From positions 124,001 through 188,000 of the forward strand of contig JBBQZZ010000003.1 of NCBI GenBank assembly GCA_038207265.1: a DNA stretch of 64,000 nt. Direction: 5' to 3'. This document shows positions 53,499 through 61,320 of this stretch, one piece after another. This stretch comes from JACMLD01 sp038207265. Lineage in GTDB: Bacteria; Bacteroidota; Bacteroidia; Chitinophagales; Chitinophagaceae. The translations under genes and the position numbers were made by a program. How positions within the stretch are numbered: the stretch's first letter is position 1; every line of letters begins with the position of its first letter. Below the pieces are notes generated by a model that saw only the letters and a list, made by a program, of their open reading frames with translations, searched no databases and was not told the DNA's origin.

Positions 53499-55784
53499 AT
53501 GAAAAAGATAATCAATATAAACTTTCAGGGACGGGTTATTCCGATTGAGGAAACCGCTTACGATACCCTGAAACAATACGTAGAAAGTCTGCGAAGGTAT
53601 TTCTCCAATGAAGATGGCCGTGATGAAATCATTAATGATATTGAAAGCCGTATTGCTGAATTGTTTTCAGAGCGGTTGAAGCGTGGCACTGCCTGCATAA
53701 CAGATGATGATGTAAGTGCAGTAATTGCAAGCATTGGACGTCCTCAAGATTTTGAAGAGCAGGATGGGGGACCAGAAGGTGCATCCGGCACCAACTACCA
53801 AAATGCACAGCAGCAGGCCGCAGCTGGTCCAGCTTCATATAGCAATGTTGGTCGTGGCCGGTTATACCGCAATGCAGATGACAAAATTGTAGGTGGCGTT
53901 TGTAGTGGTCTTGCCAATTATCTTGGTATTGATCCTGTCATTATGCGTATCCTCTTCGTTATTTTAATCGGAGCTCTCTTTTGGATTTACATTCTGTTAT
54001 GGATTATTGTTCCATCACAGTCACTGCAAACAAATATTACAAAGAGGTTGTACAGAAACCCAGATGATAAAGTAATTGCCGGCGTATGTGGTGGACTTGC
54101 TTCCTATTTTAACCTTGAAAGATGGGTGCCCCGACTGGTATTTGCCCTCCCGTTAATTATTGGTTTGATATCTACCAGCATGAATGCTATCTGGTGGAAC
54201 TGGGACTTTGGTTTTGCACCCCGCATCATTACTGGTTCTCTTGGCAGCACATTGTTTATTACTTATATTATATTGTGGATTGCGGTTCCCTATGCTTCAA
54301 CCGCTTCAGAAAAATTAGAAATGCGTGGCGAGAAGGTAGATTTAAATTCTATACGTGACACGGTGAAAGTAGACCTTGAAAACTTTAAATCTAAAACAGA
54401 AAAATGGGGCCAGGAAGTAAAACAAACTGCGCAACAGTTTGGAACAAATGCAGCCGCTTTCGGACAAGCTGCCGGTCAGCATGCAAAATCCTTTGCCACA
54501 GAAGCCGCGCCCATTGCCAGAAGAGCCGGTAGTGGTGTAGGAAATGTTATTGGAATATTATTTAAAGCATTTTTTCTTTTCATTGCCGGAATAATTGCTC
54601 TTTCATTATTCGGTGTGTTGATAGCACTGTTATTTGGAGGCATGGCTACTTTTCCATTGAAGAATTTTGTGCTGGAAGGCACCGGACAAAATTTGCTGGG
54701 TTGGGGTACACTGATCTTATTCCTGGGTGTGCCATTGGTTGCATTGATTACATGGTTGATCAGGCGCATTATGGGTGTTCGTTCAGGCAATCATTACCTC
54801 GGTTATATATTCAGTACACTATGGGTAATTGGTTTGCTATGCTGTATTTTCCTGATTGCAACTTTTTCAAGCAACTTCAAAACCAGGATCCCGGTTGAAG
54901 ACCAGGTTAATATTTTGCAGCCCGCCAGTAATAAGCTGATTGTAGGTGTAAAAAATTCCCACCTAGAATACTATCATGGAGATTGGTTTGGATTGCGTTT
55001 TAATGATGAATTGCCTATCTATGGTATGAACATGGACACGTTAATGCTTAATACCATCAGTGTTAAAGTATATAAAAGCAAAGACAGCAGTTATCATTTA
55101 ACAAGGGTGCGCCTTGGCAGAGGAAATAACCGTGAGGCAGCAAGGTCTACCGCCGAAAAAATTCAATTCAATATTGAACAGAAAGACAGTTTGATTCTAT
55201 TGCCTGAAGGATTCCCGATAAGTACAGGTGACAAATTCAGAAATCAACAGGTGTTAATTGCTATTGATGTTCCTGTTGGAAAAAGAATAGTGATTGAAGA
55301 TGCGGTTAACCGTTATTCGTGGTTCGATGTAAACGTGAACAATCGCAGGGGATGGAATATTGAATTTAATGATTACAGGGACGATAGTTATTCCTGGAAC
55401 GGAAATACAGAATATATAATGACACCAGATGGACTAAAGAAAGTAAAGGATCTTGACCAGGTTGAATTAAAGAAAGGACATTTTAAACTATTGATTGATG
55501 AGTCAAATGGTAAAATTGAATTAGAGGGAGACGGGGAAGGAGAAAATAAAAACGATAAATATCATTACCGTTATAAACAAATTGAAGACTCTATCAAGGA
55601 AAAAGCCAAAGATAAGCTGCGGGATGAGATAAGGTTGAAAGACAGCATAGAAAGAGAGAAAAAACTAAAAGAGGTTATTAAAAGCACCACTCAAAATAAA
55701 GATAGAACGAATGAAGGGACCGAAGATGAAACTTTAAGCGGTAGTCATTTATTTTCACCGGTTTTATGCTTTGTACAGATATAA
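53499..55784 (+). CDS. Large PspC-domain membrane protein (two PspC domains)
   Basis: This 761-residue protein has an N-terminal region (1-95, 'MKKIININFQGRVIPIEETA') shared by Bacteroidota PspC proteins, then PspC domain 1 ('GRLYRNADDKIVGGVCSGLANYLGIDPVIMRILFVILI') and PspC domain 2 ('KRLYRNPDDKVIAGVCGGLASYFNLERWVPRLVFAL'), a short coiled region, four or so membrane helices (about 350-455), and a large C-terminal domain with a charged Lys/Glu tail. PspC domains sense membrane stress in the phage-shock response. Here the protein replaces a whole psp operon; there is no pspA or pspB. Confidence 0.92.
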   Translation: MKKIININFQGRVIPIEETAYDTLKQYVESLRRYFSNEDGRDEIINDIESRIAELFSERLKRGTACITDDDVSAVIASIGRPQDFEEQDGGPEGASGTNYQNAQQQAAAGPASYSNVGRGRLYRNADDKIVGGVCSGLANYLGIDPVIMRILFVILIGALFWIYILLWIIVPSQSLQTNITKRLYRNPDDKVIAGVCGGLASYFNLERWVPRLVFALPLIIGLISTSMNAIWWNWDFGFAPRIITGSLGSTLFITYIILWIAVPYASTASEKLEMRGEKVDLNSIRDTVKVDLENFKSKTEKWGQEVKQTAQQFGTNAAAFGQAAGQHAKSFATEAAPIARRAGSGVGNVIGILFKAFFLFIAGIIALSLFGVLIALLFGGMATFPLKNFVLEGTGQNLLGWGTLILFLGVPLVALITWLIRRIMGVRSGNHYLGYIFSTLWVIGLLCCIFLIATFSSNFKTRIPVEDQVNILQPASNKLIVGVKNSHLEYYHGDWFGLRFNDELPIYGMNMDTLMLNTISVKVYKSKDSSYHLTRVRLGRGNNREAARSTAEKIQFNIEQKDSLILLPEGFPISTGDKFRNQQVLIAIDVPVGKRIVIEDAVNRYSWFDVNVNNRRGWNIEFNDYRDDSYSWNGNTEYIMTPDGLKKVKDLDQVELKKGHFKLLIDESNGKIELEGDGEGENKNDKYHYRYKQIEDSIKEKAKDKLRDEIRLKDSIEREKKLKEVIKSTTQNKDRTNEGTEDETLSGSHLFSPVLCFVQI

Positions 55785-55805
55785 AACCTGCATGCCGCTG
55801 CTACC

Positions 55806-55822
55806 GCCGGTTAATAACCGGC
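55806..55822 (+). repeat. Perfect 7-bp hairpin downstream of pspC-like gene
   Basis: GCCGGTT (55806-55812) and AACCGGC (55816-55822) flank AAT. It is only 22 bp after the PspC gene's stop and 34 bp before a terminator. It has no T run and may stabilise the 3' end of the mRNA or be a protein binding site. Confidence 0.45.
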
Positions 55823-55855
55823 ACAGTTGGCAAGCGGGGTTGAAGTTGGAACACA

Positions 55856-55887
55856 GCTCCTCATTTTTTAATGAGGGGCTTTTTAAA
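55856..55887 (+). terminator. Rho-independent terminator after pspC-like gene
   Basis: Ten-bp stem GCTCCTCATT (55856-55865) with AATGAGGGGC (55870-55879), one G-U, T4 loop and following T run. It lies between the PspC gene and the small lipoprotein gene. Confidence 0.88.
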
Positions 55888-55904
55888 ATTGAAAAAGCAT
55901 ACCA

Positions 55905-56285
55905 ATGAAAAAAAATATCTATAAGCAAATCCTGGGACTGCTTACCATCAGCGTTTGTTTTTCTTGCTGTAATTTTCACAACGATCATAATATAAGGATC
56001 AGTGTAAAAGAATCTTCACAGCAATACCGGCTCCATGCCTCATATAGCCGAGCTAAAACAAACAAAGTACGTTCCTACATCAATGAATGCATACAACCCG
56101 TCAGTTTAAATGGTAATTATGTAGATATTACTACAACACTGGACGACAACACCAGGTTCTATATTAAATCTCTGGCCGGGGAATTATTAATTAAACTGAA
56201 TAAAACAGAAAATTCAGAAGCTTCGTATCATAGAATTAAAAAAATGTGCGAAGGCATTAAAGAAGTTTTAAAAGACGAAAACTAA
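55905..56285 (+). CDS. Small hypothetical lipoprotein after the padR-pspC operon
   Basis: This 126-residue product has a lipoprotein signal ('TISVCFSCC', Cys20 or 21) and a mature beta/alpha domain ('IRISVKESSQQYRLHASYSRAKTNKVRSYINECIQPVSL', 'TRFYIKSLAGELLIKLNKTENS'). I do not recognise the family. It starts 17 bp after a terminator, so expression may depend on read-through or on its own promoter. Position suggests, but does not prove, a link with the PspC system. Confidence 0.7.
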   Translation: MKKNIYKQILGLLTISVCFSCCNFHNDHNIRISVKESSQQYRLHASYSRAKTNKVRSYINECIQPVSLNGNYVDITTTLDDNTRFYIKSLAGELLIKLNKTENSEASYHRIKKMCEGIKEVLKDEN

Positions 56286-56383
56286 TCAACCCATTGATGC
56301 AGCTATTACGAACAACTCTTTTATCAATCAAAATAGTCATTCCCATTTTTTAAATATTTTTCTAGGCTCTGAACGGCAAGCTT

Positions 56384-56391
56384 TATTTTTG
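56384..56391 (+). promoter_or_regulatory. Candidate -7 element of gcvT
   Basis: TATTTTTG fits TAnnTTTG exactly, 28 bp before the gcvT start. No clear -33 TTG at the expected distance. Confidence 0.45.
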
Positions 56392-56419
56392 TGCCATTCT
56401 AAAATGAATATAACAGCAA

Positions 56420-57505
56420 ATGAAGAATACCCCGTTCACTCAAAAGCATATTGCGCTCGGAGCAAAGATGGCTGAATTTGCAGGATATAATATGCCCATC
56501 AGTTATAGCGGAATAAATGATGAACATGCCGCCGTACGAAATAATGCAGGGATTTTTGATGTGAGCCATATGGGAGAGTTTATATTAAAAGGCGCCGGCG
56601 CATTGGATTTGATTCAACGTGTTACTACCAATGATGCTTCCAAACTTACTACCGGAAAAGCTCAATACAGTTGCTTACCCAATGAGGATGGTGGCATTGT
56701 AGATGATTTGCTTATCTACTGCGTTGAAGAAAATAAGGTATATATGATTGTGGTGAATGCGTCTAATATTGAAAAAGACTGGAATTGGATAAGTAAACAC
56801 AATTCTAAAGGTGTTGAAATGCACAATATTTCTGATAAAACTTGTTTACTGGCCATTCAGGGACCCAACGCAACCAGGTTATTGCAGCCTCTAACTGACA
56901 TGGACATACTGAATTTAAAGTATTATACTTTTACAAAAGGGTTATTCGCAGGAGTAGAAAATGTTTTGATTAGTGCAACAGGTTATACAGGTGCCGGAGG
57001 AGTGGAGATATATTTTGAAGACAAAGAAGGTCATGCGGACAAAATCTGGAACGCTATTTTTTCAGCAGCAGGTCCAACCGGTTTAAAACCTATCGGTCTT
57101 GGAGCAAGGGATACATTGCGGCTTGAAATGGGTTATTGTCTCTATGGAAATGATATTGACGACAATACTTCCCCACTTGAAGCGGGACTGGGTTGGATAA
57201 CCAAATTTGCAAAGGATTTTATTGCCAAACCCATACTTGAAAAACAAAAAGAAACAGGGGTTGAAAGAAAACTGGTTGGTTTTGAAATGATCGATAAGGG
57301 TATACCCCGTCATGGGTATGAAATAAAGGACTTTAGCGGAACAATCATTGGAGTGGTAACTTCAGGTACCCAATCGCCAAGTTTAAATAAAGCCATAGGA
57401 CTGGGTTATGTACGTTCAGTTTATGCAAAGCTGGAAACAAAGATCTATATTAAGGTAAGGGAGAAACTACTGCTGGCTAAAGTGGTAAAAATTCCTTTTG
57501 TTTAA
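56420..57505 (+). CDS. gcvT: Aminomethyltransferase, glycine cleavage system T protein
   Basis: This 361-residue folate-binding GcvT has an N-terminal 'NTPFTQKHIALGAKMAEFAGYNMPISYSGINDEHAAVRNNAGIFDVSHMGEF', 'LLAIQGPNATRLLQPLTDMD', 'ISATGYTGAGGVEIYF' and 'LGARDTLRLEMGYCLYGNDID', with the catalytic Asp in 'GLGARDTLRLE'. The C-terminal barrel has 'IPRHGYEIKDFSGTIIGVVTSGTQSPSLNKAIGLGYV'. It releases ammonia and transfers the methylene group to tetrahydrofolate. gcvH and gcvP are not in the window. Confidence 0.95.
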   Translation: MKNTPFTQKHIALGAKMAEFAGYNMPISYSGINDEHAAVRNNAGIFDVSHMGEFILKGAGALDLIQRVTTNDASKLTTGKAQYSCLPNEDGGIVDDLLIYCVEENKVYMIVVNASNIEKDWNWISKHNSKGVEMHNISDKTCLLAIQGPNATRLLQPLTDMDILNLKYYTFTKGLFAGVENVLISATGYTGAGGVEIYFEDKEGHADKIWNAIFSAAGPTGLKPIGLGARDTLRLEMGYCLYGNDIDDNTSPLEAGLGWITKFAKDFIAKPILEKQKETGVERKLVGFEMIDKGIPRHGYEIKDFSGTIIGVVTSGTQSPSLNKAIGLGYVRSVYAKLETKIYIKVREKLLLAKVVKIPFV

Positions 57506-57554
57506 ATACGTTTGGAAAGGTTTTTGCTAATGATAGCACAAATCCAATATTAGC

Positions 57555-58040
57555 ATGAAAGCTATGCCTGCCATTCACCTGACTACATTTATCGCCGCCC
57601 CCGCAGAACGGGTATTTGACCTCAGCAGAAGCATTGATCTTCATAAAAAATCCATGGTACATACCAATGAACAGGCTGTTTCGGGTACCACTACCGGACT
57701 TATAAATAAAGATGAAACGGTTACCTGGAAAGCAAAACATCTCGGAAAAACAAGGGTTCTAAAAGTTAAAATCGCAGACATGCAGCCTCCCTTTTCTTTT
57801 ACAGATGAAATGGTTAGCGGAGATTTTAAACAAATGAAACATGAACACCATTTCAAACGGGTAAAAAACGGTACTTTACTAATCGACCTGTTTTATTTTG
57901 AAAGTCCCTATGGTAATATTGGTAGAATAGCCAATTCTCTTTTCCTTACCCGTTACCTCAAAAAATTATTGGAGAAAAGAAATCATCTTATTAAAGAATA
58001 TGCCGAGACGGATAAATGGAAATTCCTGCTGAATAAATAA
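57555..58040 (+). CDS. SRPBCC/START-like ligand-binding protein
   Basis: This 161-residue cytoplasmic protein of the SRPBCC superfamily has 'IHLTTFIAAPAERVFDLSRSIDLHKKSM', the central strands 'LKVKIADMQPPFSFTDEMVSGDFKQMKHEHHFKRVKNGTLLIDLFYFESPYG', and a C-terminal helix. These are the features of cyclase/coenzyme-A-like helix-grip folds that bind hydrophobic ligands. The function is unknown. It sits between gcvT and the comB-like gene. Confidence 0.85.
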   Translation: MKAMPAIHLTTFIAAPAERVFDLSRSIDLHKKSMVHTNEQAVSGTTTGLINKDETVTWKAKHLGKTRVLKVKIADMQPPFSFTDEMVSGDFKQMKHEHHFKRVKNGTLLIDLFYFESPYGNIGRIANSLFLTRYLKKLLEKRNHLIKEYAETDKWKFLLNK

Positions 58041-58080
58041 TTCCTTTTTAATGCAATTACTTTACTAACCTGCTTTGTTT

Positions 58081-58088
58081 TACATTTG
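58081..58088 (+). promoter_or_regulatory. Candidate -7 element of comB-like gene
   Basis: TACATTTG fits TAnnTTTG, 17 bp before the ATG. No -33 TTG is evident. Confidence 0.4.
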
Positions 58089-58105
58089 CGGCTTCTTAAA
58101 ATATT

Positions 58106-58852
58106 ATGCTTAATACAAAGCCATCCCTTTATACTTCTTTGTCGCCGGCTCTTTTGCACCTTTACGATGTAACAGATTCAATTGTTGTAATCATTGATGT
58201 TTTAAGAGCCACTTCTACTATTGCCACCGCTTTATATAATGGAGCAAATGAAGTGATCCCCGTGGATAGTGTAAGTCATTGCATTGAGCTGAGCAGGCAA
58301 CTAGGAGCCATTTCTGCGGGAGAAAGAGATGGGAAAATTGCAGAAGGTCTTGAACACGGTAATTCACCGTTTGAATATCCACGTAGTTTTATTGAAGGAA
58401 AAACGCTGGTACTCACAACCACCAATGGTACTAAATTGTTACACATGGCTCATTCAAATGGTGCCAAACAAATAGTTACCGGATCATTTCCAAATCTTTC
58501 CGCTGTTTGCAATTACGTCATAGCACAGAAAAAAAATGTTGTATTAGCATGTGCTGCATGGAAAGACCGGATAAACATTGAAGATAGTTTGTTTGCCGGT
58601 GCTGTCATAAATAATATAAAGCAGCATTTTTTTATTAACTGTGACTCCAGCCAGTTAGCGCAAACAATGTATGATGATGCAAAGGAAGATTTATATGCAT
58701 TTATGAAAGAAAAAAATGCTTCGCATTATCAAAGACTTACAAATTATGGACTGGAAAAAGATATTCGTTATTGCCTGACAACGGACCAGGCCAATATTCT
58801 TCCCTGCTATGAAAATGATAAATTAATGGTGCGTAAAGTTGGTCATATTTAG
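58106..58852 (+). CDS. comB: 2-phosphosulfolactate phosphatase (ComB) family protein
   Basis: This 248-residue protein matches ComB: 'SIVVIIDVLRATSTIATALYNGANEVIPVDSV', 'AGERDGKIAEGLEHGNSPFEY', 'LTTTNGTKLLHMAHSNGAKQIVTGSFPNLSAVCNYV' and 'VVLACAAWKDRINIEDSLFAGAVINN'. ComB removes phosphate from 2-phosphosulfolactate, a coenzyme M step in archaea. No comA or comC is adjacent, and this phylum does not use coenzyme M, so the real substrate here is uncertain; sulfolactate or sulfonolipid metabolism is one possibility. Confidence 0.9.
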   Translation: MLNTKPSLYTSLSPALLHLYDVTDSIVVIIDVLRATSTIATALYNGANEVIPVDSVSHCIELSRQLGAISAGERDGKIAEGLEHGNSPFEYPRSFIEGKTLVLTTTNGTKLLHMAHSNGAKQIVTGSFPNLSAVCNYVIAQKKNVVLACAAWKDRINIEDSLFAGAVINNIKQHFFINCDSSQLAQTMYDDAKEDLYAFMKEKNASHYQRLTNYGLEKDIRYCLTTDQANILPCYENDKLMVRKVGHI

Positions 58853-58887
58853 CTGTAGCGGCCCGCTGATTAATATTGTTTTGCCGT

Positions 58888-58937
58888 TGAAGTGTGCGAC
58901 GCAACAATGCTGAATAAATATTCCGCAGTTCACTTCA
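58888..58937 (+). repeat. Bulged inverted repeat between comB and dnaN
   Basis: TGAAGTGTGCG (58888-58898) pairs with CGCA (58924-58927) and CACTTCA (58931-58937), with a 3-nt bulge and a 25-nt loop. No T run follows, so it is not a standard terminator. It could be a mobile-type intergenic repeat or an RNA element. Confidence 0.4.
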
Positions 58938-58965
58938 CAAATAATCCACCTTCTTTGAAAACGGG

Positions 58966-58995
58966 TTGGCTATTGATTAAAAATCTGTAGTTTCG
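58966..58995 (+). promoter_or_regulatory. Candidate dnaN promoter
   Basis: TTG at 58966-58968 and TAGTTTCG at 58988-58995 (7 of 8 to TAnnTTTG) are 19 nt apart, 19 bp before the dnaN ATG. This matches the Bacteroidota promoter layout well. Confidence 0.55.
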
Positions 58996-59014
58996 TCACA
59001 AATCAAAGCTCCGT

Positions 59015-60130
59015 ATGAAGTTCATCGTTTCGTCTTCGGCATTGTTGAAACATTTGCAACAGATTAGTGGGGTAATCAACGCCAATACCGTTTTACCCAT
59101 TTTAGAAGATTTTTTATTTGAAGTTGAAAAGAATAAGCTGACAATTGTTGCCACCGACCTCGAAACGGTGATGCGCATTCATCTTGATATTGAGGCAAAG
59201 GATTCCGGTAAGGTTTGCATACCCGGCAAAATTTTGCTGGATTCCCTTAAAAATATTGCAGATCAACCATTGACATTTAATATTGATAAGAATTTTGCAG
59301 TAGAAATTACCAGCGACAATGGAAAGTATAAAGTAATGGGTGAGAATCCAGATAACTTTCCAAAAGAGCCGGCAGCAGATGGTACTACTTCATTTACCAT
59401 GACTTCCAGTGCCCTGGTAACCGGCATCAACAAGACTTTATTTGCCGTAAGCAATGATGATTTGCGTCCTGCCATGACTGGAGTCTTTTTTGAACTGGAT
59501 AAAAAATATATTCAATTTGTTGCTACCGATGCGCATCGTTTGGTAAGGTATAAAAGAACAGATACATCCTGTCCGAAAGCAGATACATTTATAGTTCCTA
59601 AAAAGCCATTGACACTGCTTAAAAGTATTTTACCATTCAATGCAGATGAAATTACATTAAGCTATAATAGTAATCATTTGTTTGTGAAACATGGTAATAC
59701 TCAAATGAGTTGCCGGTTGATAGATGCCCGGTTTCCCGATTATAAGGTGGTGATTCCCGCCGACAATCCGTATAAACTGGTTGTAAATAAACAAGATTTC
59801 CAGGGTGCATTACGTCGTGTTGTAGTATTTAGTAATAAGAGTACCAACCAGGTGGTTTTAAATATTCAGGGAAGTGAATTGCAACTGGCCGCACAGGATG
59901 TGGATTTTAGTTTTGAAGGCAACGAAAGAATGAAATGCCAATATGATGGCGAAGATCTCGCAATTGCTTTTAATGCAAAGTTTCTGATTGAAATGTTGAA
60001 CGGTGCGGATAGTGATGAAGTGCGCGTAGAATTATCAACTCCAACCAAAGCTGGTATTATCAAACCAACCGAAGCTGAAGACGGTGAAGAGTTGTTGATG
60101 CTTGTAATGCCACTGATGCTAAATAATTAA
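59015..60130 (+). CDS. dnaN: DNA polymerase III beta subunit (sliding clamp)
   Basis: This 371-residue protein has the three clamp domains: 'MKFIVSSSALLKHLQQISGVINANTVLPILEDFLFEV', 'DNFPKEPAADG', 'GINKTLFAVSNDDLRPAMTGVFFEL' and 'YIQFVATDAHRLVRYKR', then 'MSCRLIDARFPDYKVVIPADNPYKL', and the usual C-terminal end. It keeps the polymerase on DNA. dnaA and recF are not adjacent, so the locus is not a classical dnaA-dnaN origin cluster, which is normal in Bacteroidota. It is monocistronic, with a terminator after it. Confidence 0.96.
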   Translation: MKFIVSSSALLKHLQQISGVINANTVLPILEDFLFEVEKNKLTIVATDLETVMRIHLDIEAKDSGKVCIPGKILLDSLKNIADQPLTFNIDKNFAVEITSDNGKYKVMGENPDNFPKEPAADGTTSFTMTSSALVTGINKTLFAVSNDDLRPAMTGVFFELDKKYIQFVATDAHRLVRYKRTDTSCPKADTFIVPKKPLTLLKSILPFNADEITLSYNSNHLFVKHGNTQMSCRLIDARFPDYKVVIPADNPYKLVVNKQDFQGALRRVVVFSNKSTNQVVLNIQGSELQLAAQDVDFSFEGNERMKCQYDGEDLAIAFNAKFLIEMLNGADSDEVRVELSTPTKAGIIKPTEAEDGEELLMLVMPLMLNN

Positions 60131-60157
60131 ATTACTAACTCAATATGCATAAAAAGG

Positions 60158-60181
60158 AACCCGGCAGATCCGGGTTTTTTT
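60158..60181 (+). terminator. Rho-independent terminator after dnaN
   Basis: AACCCGG (60158-60164) pairs with CCGGGTT (60170-60176) across a 5-nt loop, then T residues, 28 bp after the dnaN stop. Confidence 0.9.
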
Positions 60182-60257
60182 ATGCAGTTAAAAATATGAC
60201 AGGCAATAAGTCTGAGGAATTGCAGTCGCTAACTTTGTTGAATGGATGTTATTACTA

Positions 60258-60638
60258 TTACCCTTCTTTTCTTCGTACTATCAGGAACCAATTATTTTCA
60301 AGGGGCAGATAGCCATAATCAAAACAATAATAGTAGATACTTCCTTTCTGGTTTGTATAAGTATGAGTATGATATTTAAAGACATATCCCTTTAGAATCA
60401 ATTTATCCAGGTTAATCCTGATAATGTCTTCATTGGATGGCAGTATTTGTTCGAGGATGCGCCGGTTTTTGAATAATGTATTATAAATGTTTCGGACATA
60501 GTTGCTATAACCCGATTTTGATTTTTGTTGATTATTGTAGCTGTTTCGACAGCCATCGTCGCAAAATTTTTTGTCTGCCCTCCCACGTAATGGTTTGGTA
60601 CAAAACAAACATTTCTTTGTTTCTGATATGGAAGTCAT
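60258..60638 (-). CDS. Small N-terminal zinc-ribbon protein, function unknown
   Basis: This 126-residue protein has a four-cysteine zinc-ribbon at the N-terminus: Cys10/Cys13 ('KCLFCTK') and Cys26/Cys30 ('KKFCDDGCRNSY'), with basic residues between. The rest ('YVRNIYNTLFKNRRILEQIL', 'IIRINLDKLILKGYVFKYHTHTYTNQKGSIYYYCFDYGYLPL') looks like a helical plus beta fold. The ribbon resembles that of DUF2116-like proteins. It lies between dnaN and ssb but on the opposite strand, so nucleic-acid binding is plausible though not shown. Confidence 0.75.
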   Translation of the reverse strand: MTSISETKKCLFCTKPLRGRADKKFCDDGCRNSYNNQQKSKSGYSNYVRNIYNTLFKNRRILEQILPSNEDIIRINLDKLILKGYVFKYHTHTYTNQKGSIYYYCFDYGYLPLENNWFLIVRRKEG

Positions 60639-60869
60639 TTCAATTTATTTTGAGAAAAAAGGTACAGCAAATAACAAGCGTGCAAATGGGTATAATCGGG
60701 TATATCCGTGTAGAAATGACTAAATACCGACTGTGTTTTTCACAGTGGCACATCTTTGCTTTGTCAATTCAATAGCGCTTTCAATTGACTGAGATAACAA
60801 ATTAATAAAACCAAGCCCGAAAACATTTTCAAATAATTGAGGATGAAGTGGCGAAAAAAAATTACCGCT

Positions 60870-61220
60870 ATGTACGCATTAAGAAACAAAGTACAATTGA
60901 TTGGTCATTTAGGCAATCAACCCGATGTACGCACTACAGAATCTGGAAAAAAGTGGGCACGCTTCAGTATTGCCACCAATGAAATTTACCGGAATGCCAA
61001 AGGAGAAAAAGTAACAGAGACTCAATGGCATAACCTGGTTGCCTGGGGTAAAGTAGCAGACATTGCCGAAAAGTATTTTAAAAAAGGATCCGAATTGGTG
61101 ATCGAGGGGAAATTACTAAACAGAAACTACCTTGATAAAGACGGCAATAAAAAGTACGTTACCGAGGTACAGGTAAATGAAGTCCTGATGGTGGGAGACA
61201 AAGTTGCAGCGAAGGAGTGA
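60870..61220 (+). CDS. ssb: Single-stranded DNA-binding protein
   Basis: I set the start at the ATG at 60870 ('MYALRNKVQLIGHLG'), which gives the standard SSB N-terminus and 116 residues; the frame is open from 60837. OB-fold motifs: 'RNKVQLIGHLGNQPDVRTTESGKKWARFSIATNE', 'TQWHNLVAWGKVADIAEKYFKKGSELVIEGKLLNRNYLDKDGNKKYVTEVQVNEVLMV'. It lacks the acidic C-terminal tip (DDDIPF) of the main SSB, so it is probably a shorter paralogue. Confidence 0.92.
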   Translation: MYALRNKVQLIGHLGNQPDVRTTESGKKWARFSIATNEIYRNAKGEKVTETQWHNLVAWGKVADIAEKYFKKGSELVIEGKLLNRNYLDKDGNKKYVTEVQVNEVLMVGDKVAAKE

Positions 61221-61234
61221 CGCATTTACCAACA

Positions 61235-61286
61235 GATTGCATGATTGCAGCGAAATAACCGCTGCAACATGCAATCTTTATTTTTA
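61235..61286 (+). terminator. Terminator hairpin after ssb
   Basis: AGATTGCATG (61235-61244) pairs with CATGCAATCT (61269-61278) and, after a one-base bulge, TTGCAGCG (61246-61253) with CGCTGCAA (61261-61268). The tail is T-rich. It lies just after the ssb stop. Confidence 0.88.
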
Positions 61287-61320
61287 CACCATCTTCTTTG
61301 TAGTTTAGCAAGATTCAAAC

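Noticed and set aside
58941..58950. DnaA-box-like sequence near dnaN
   Set aside because: The best match to TTATCCACA is only 7 of 9 and single, with no cluster and no dnaA nearby, so an origin call is unsupported.
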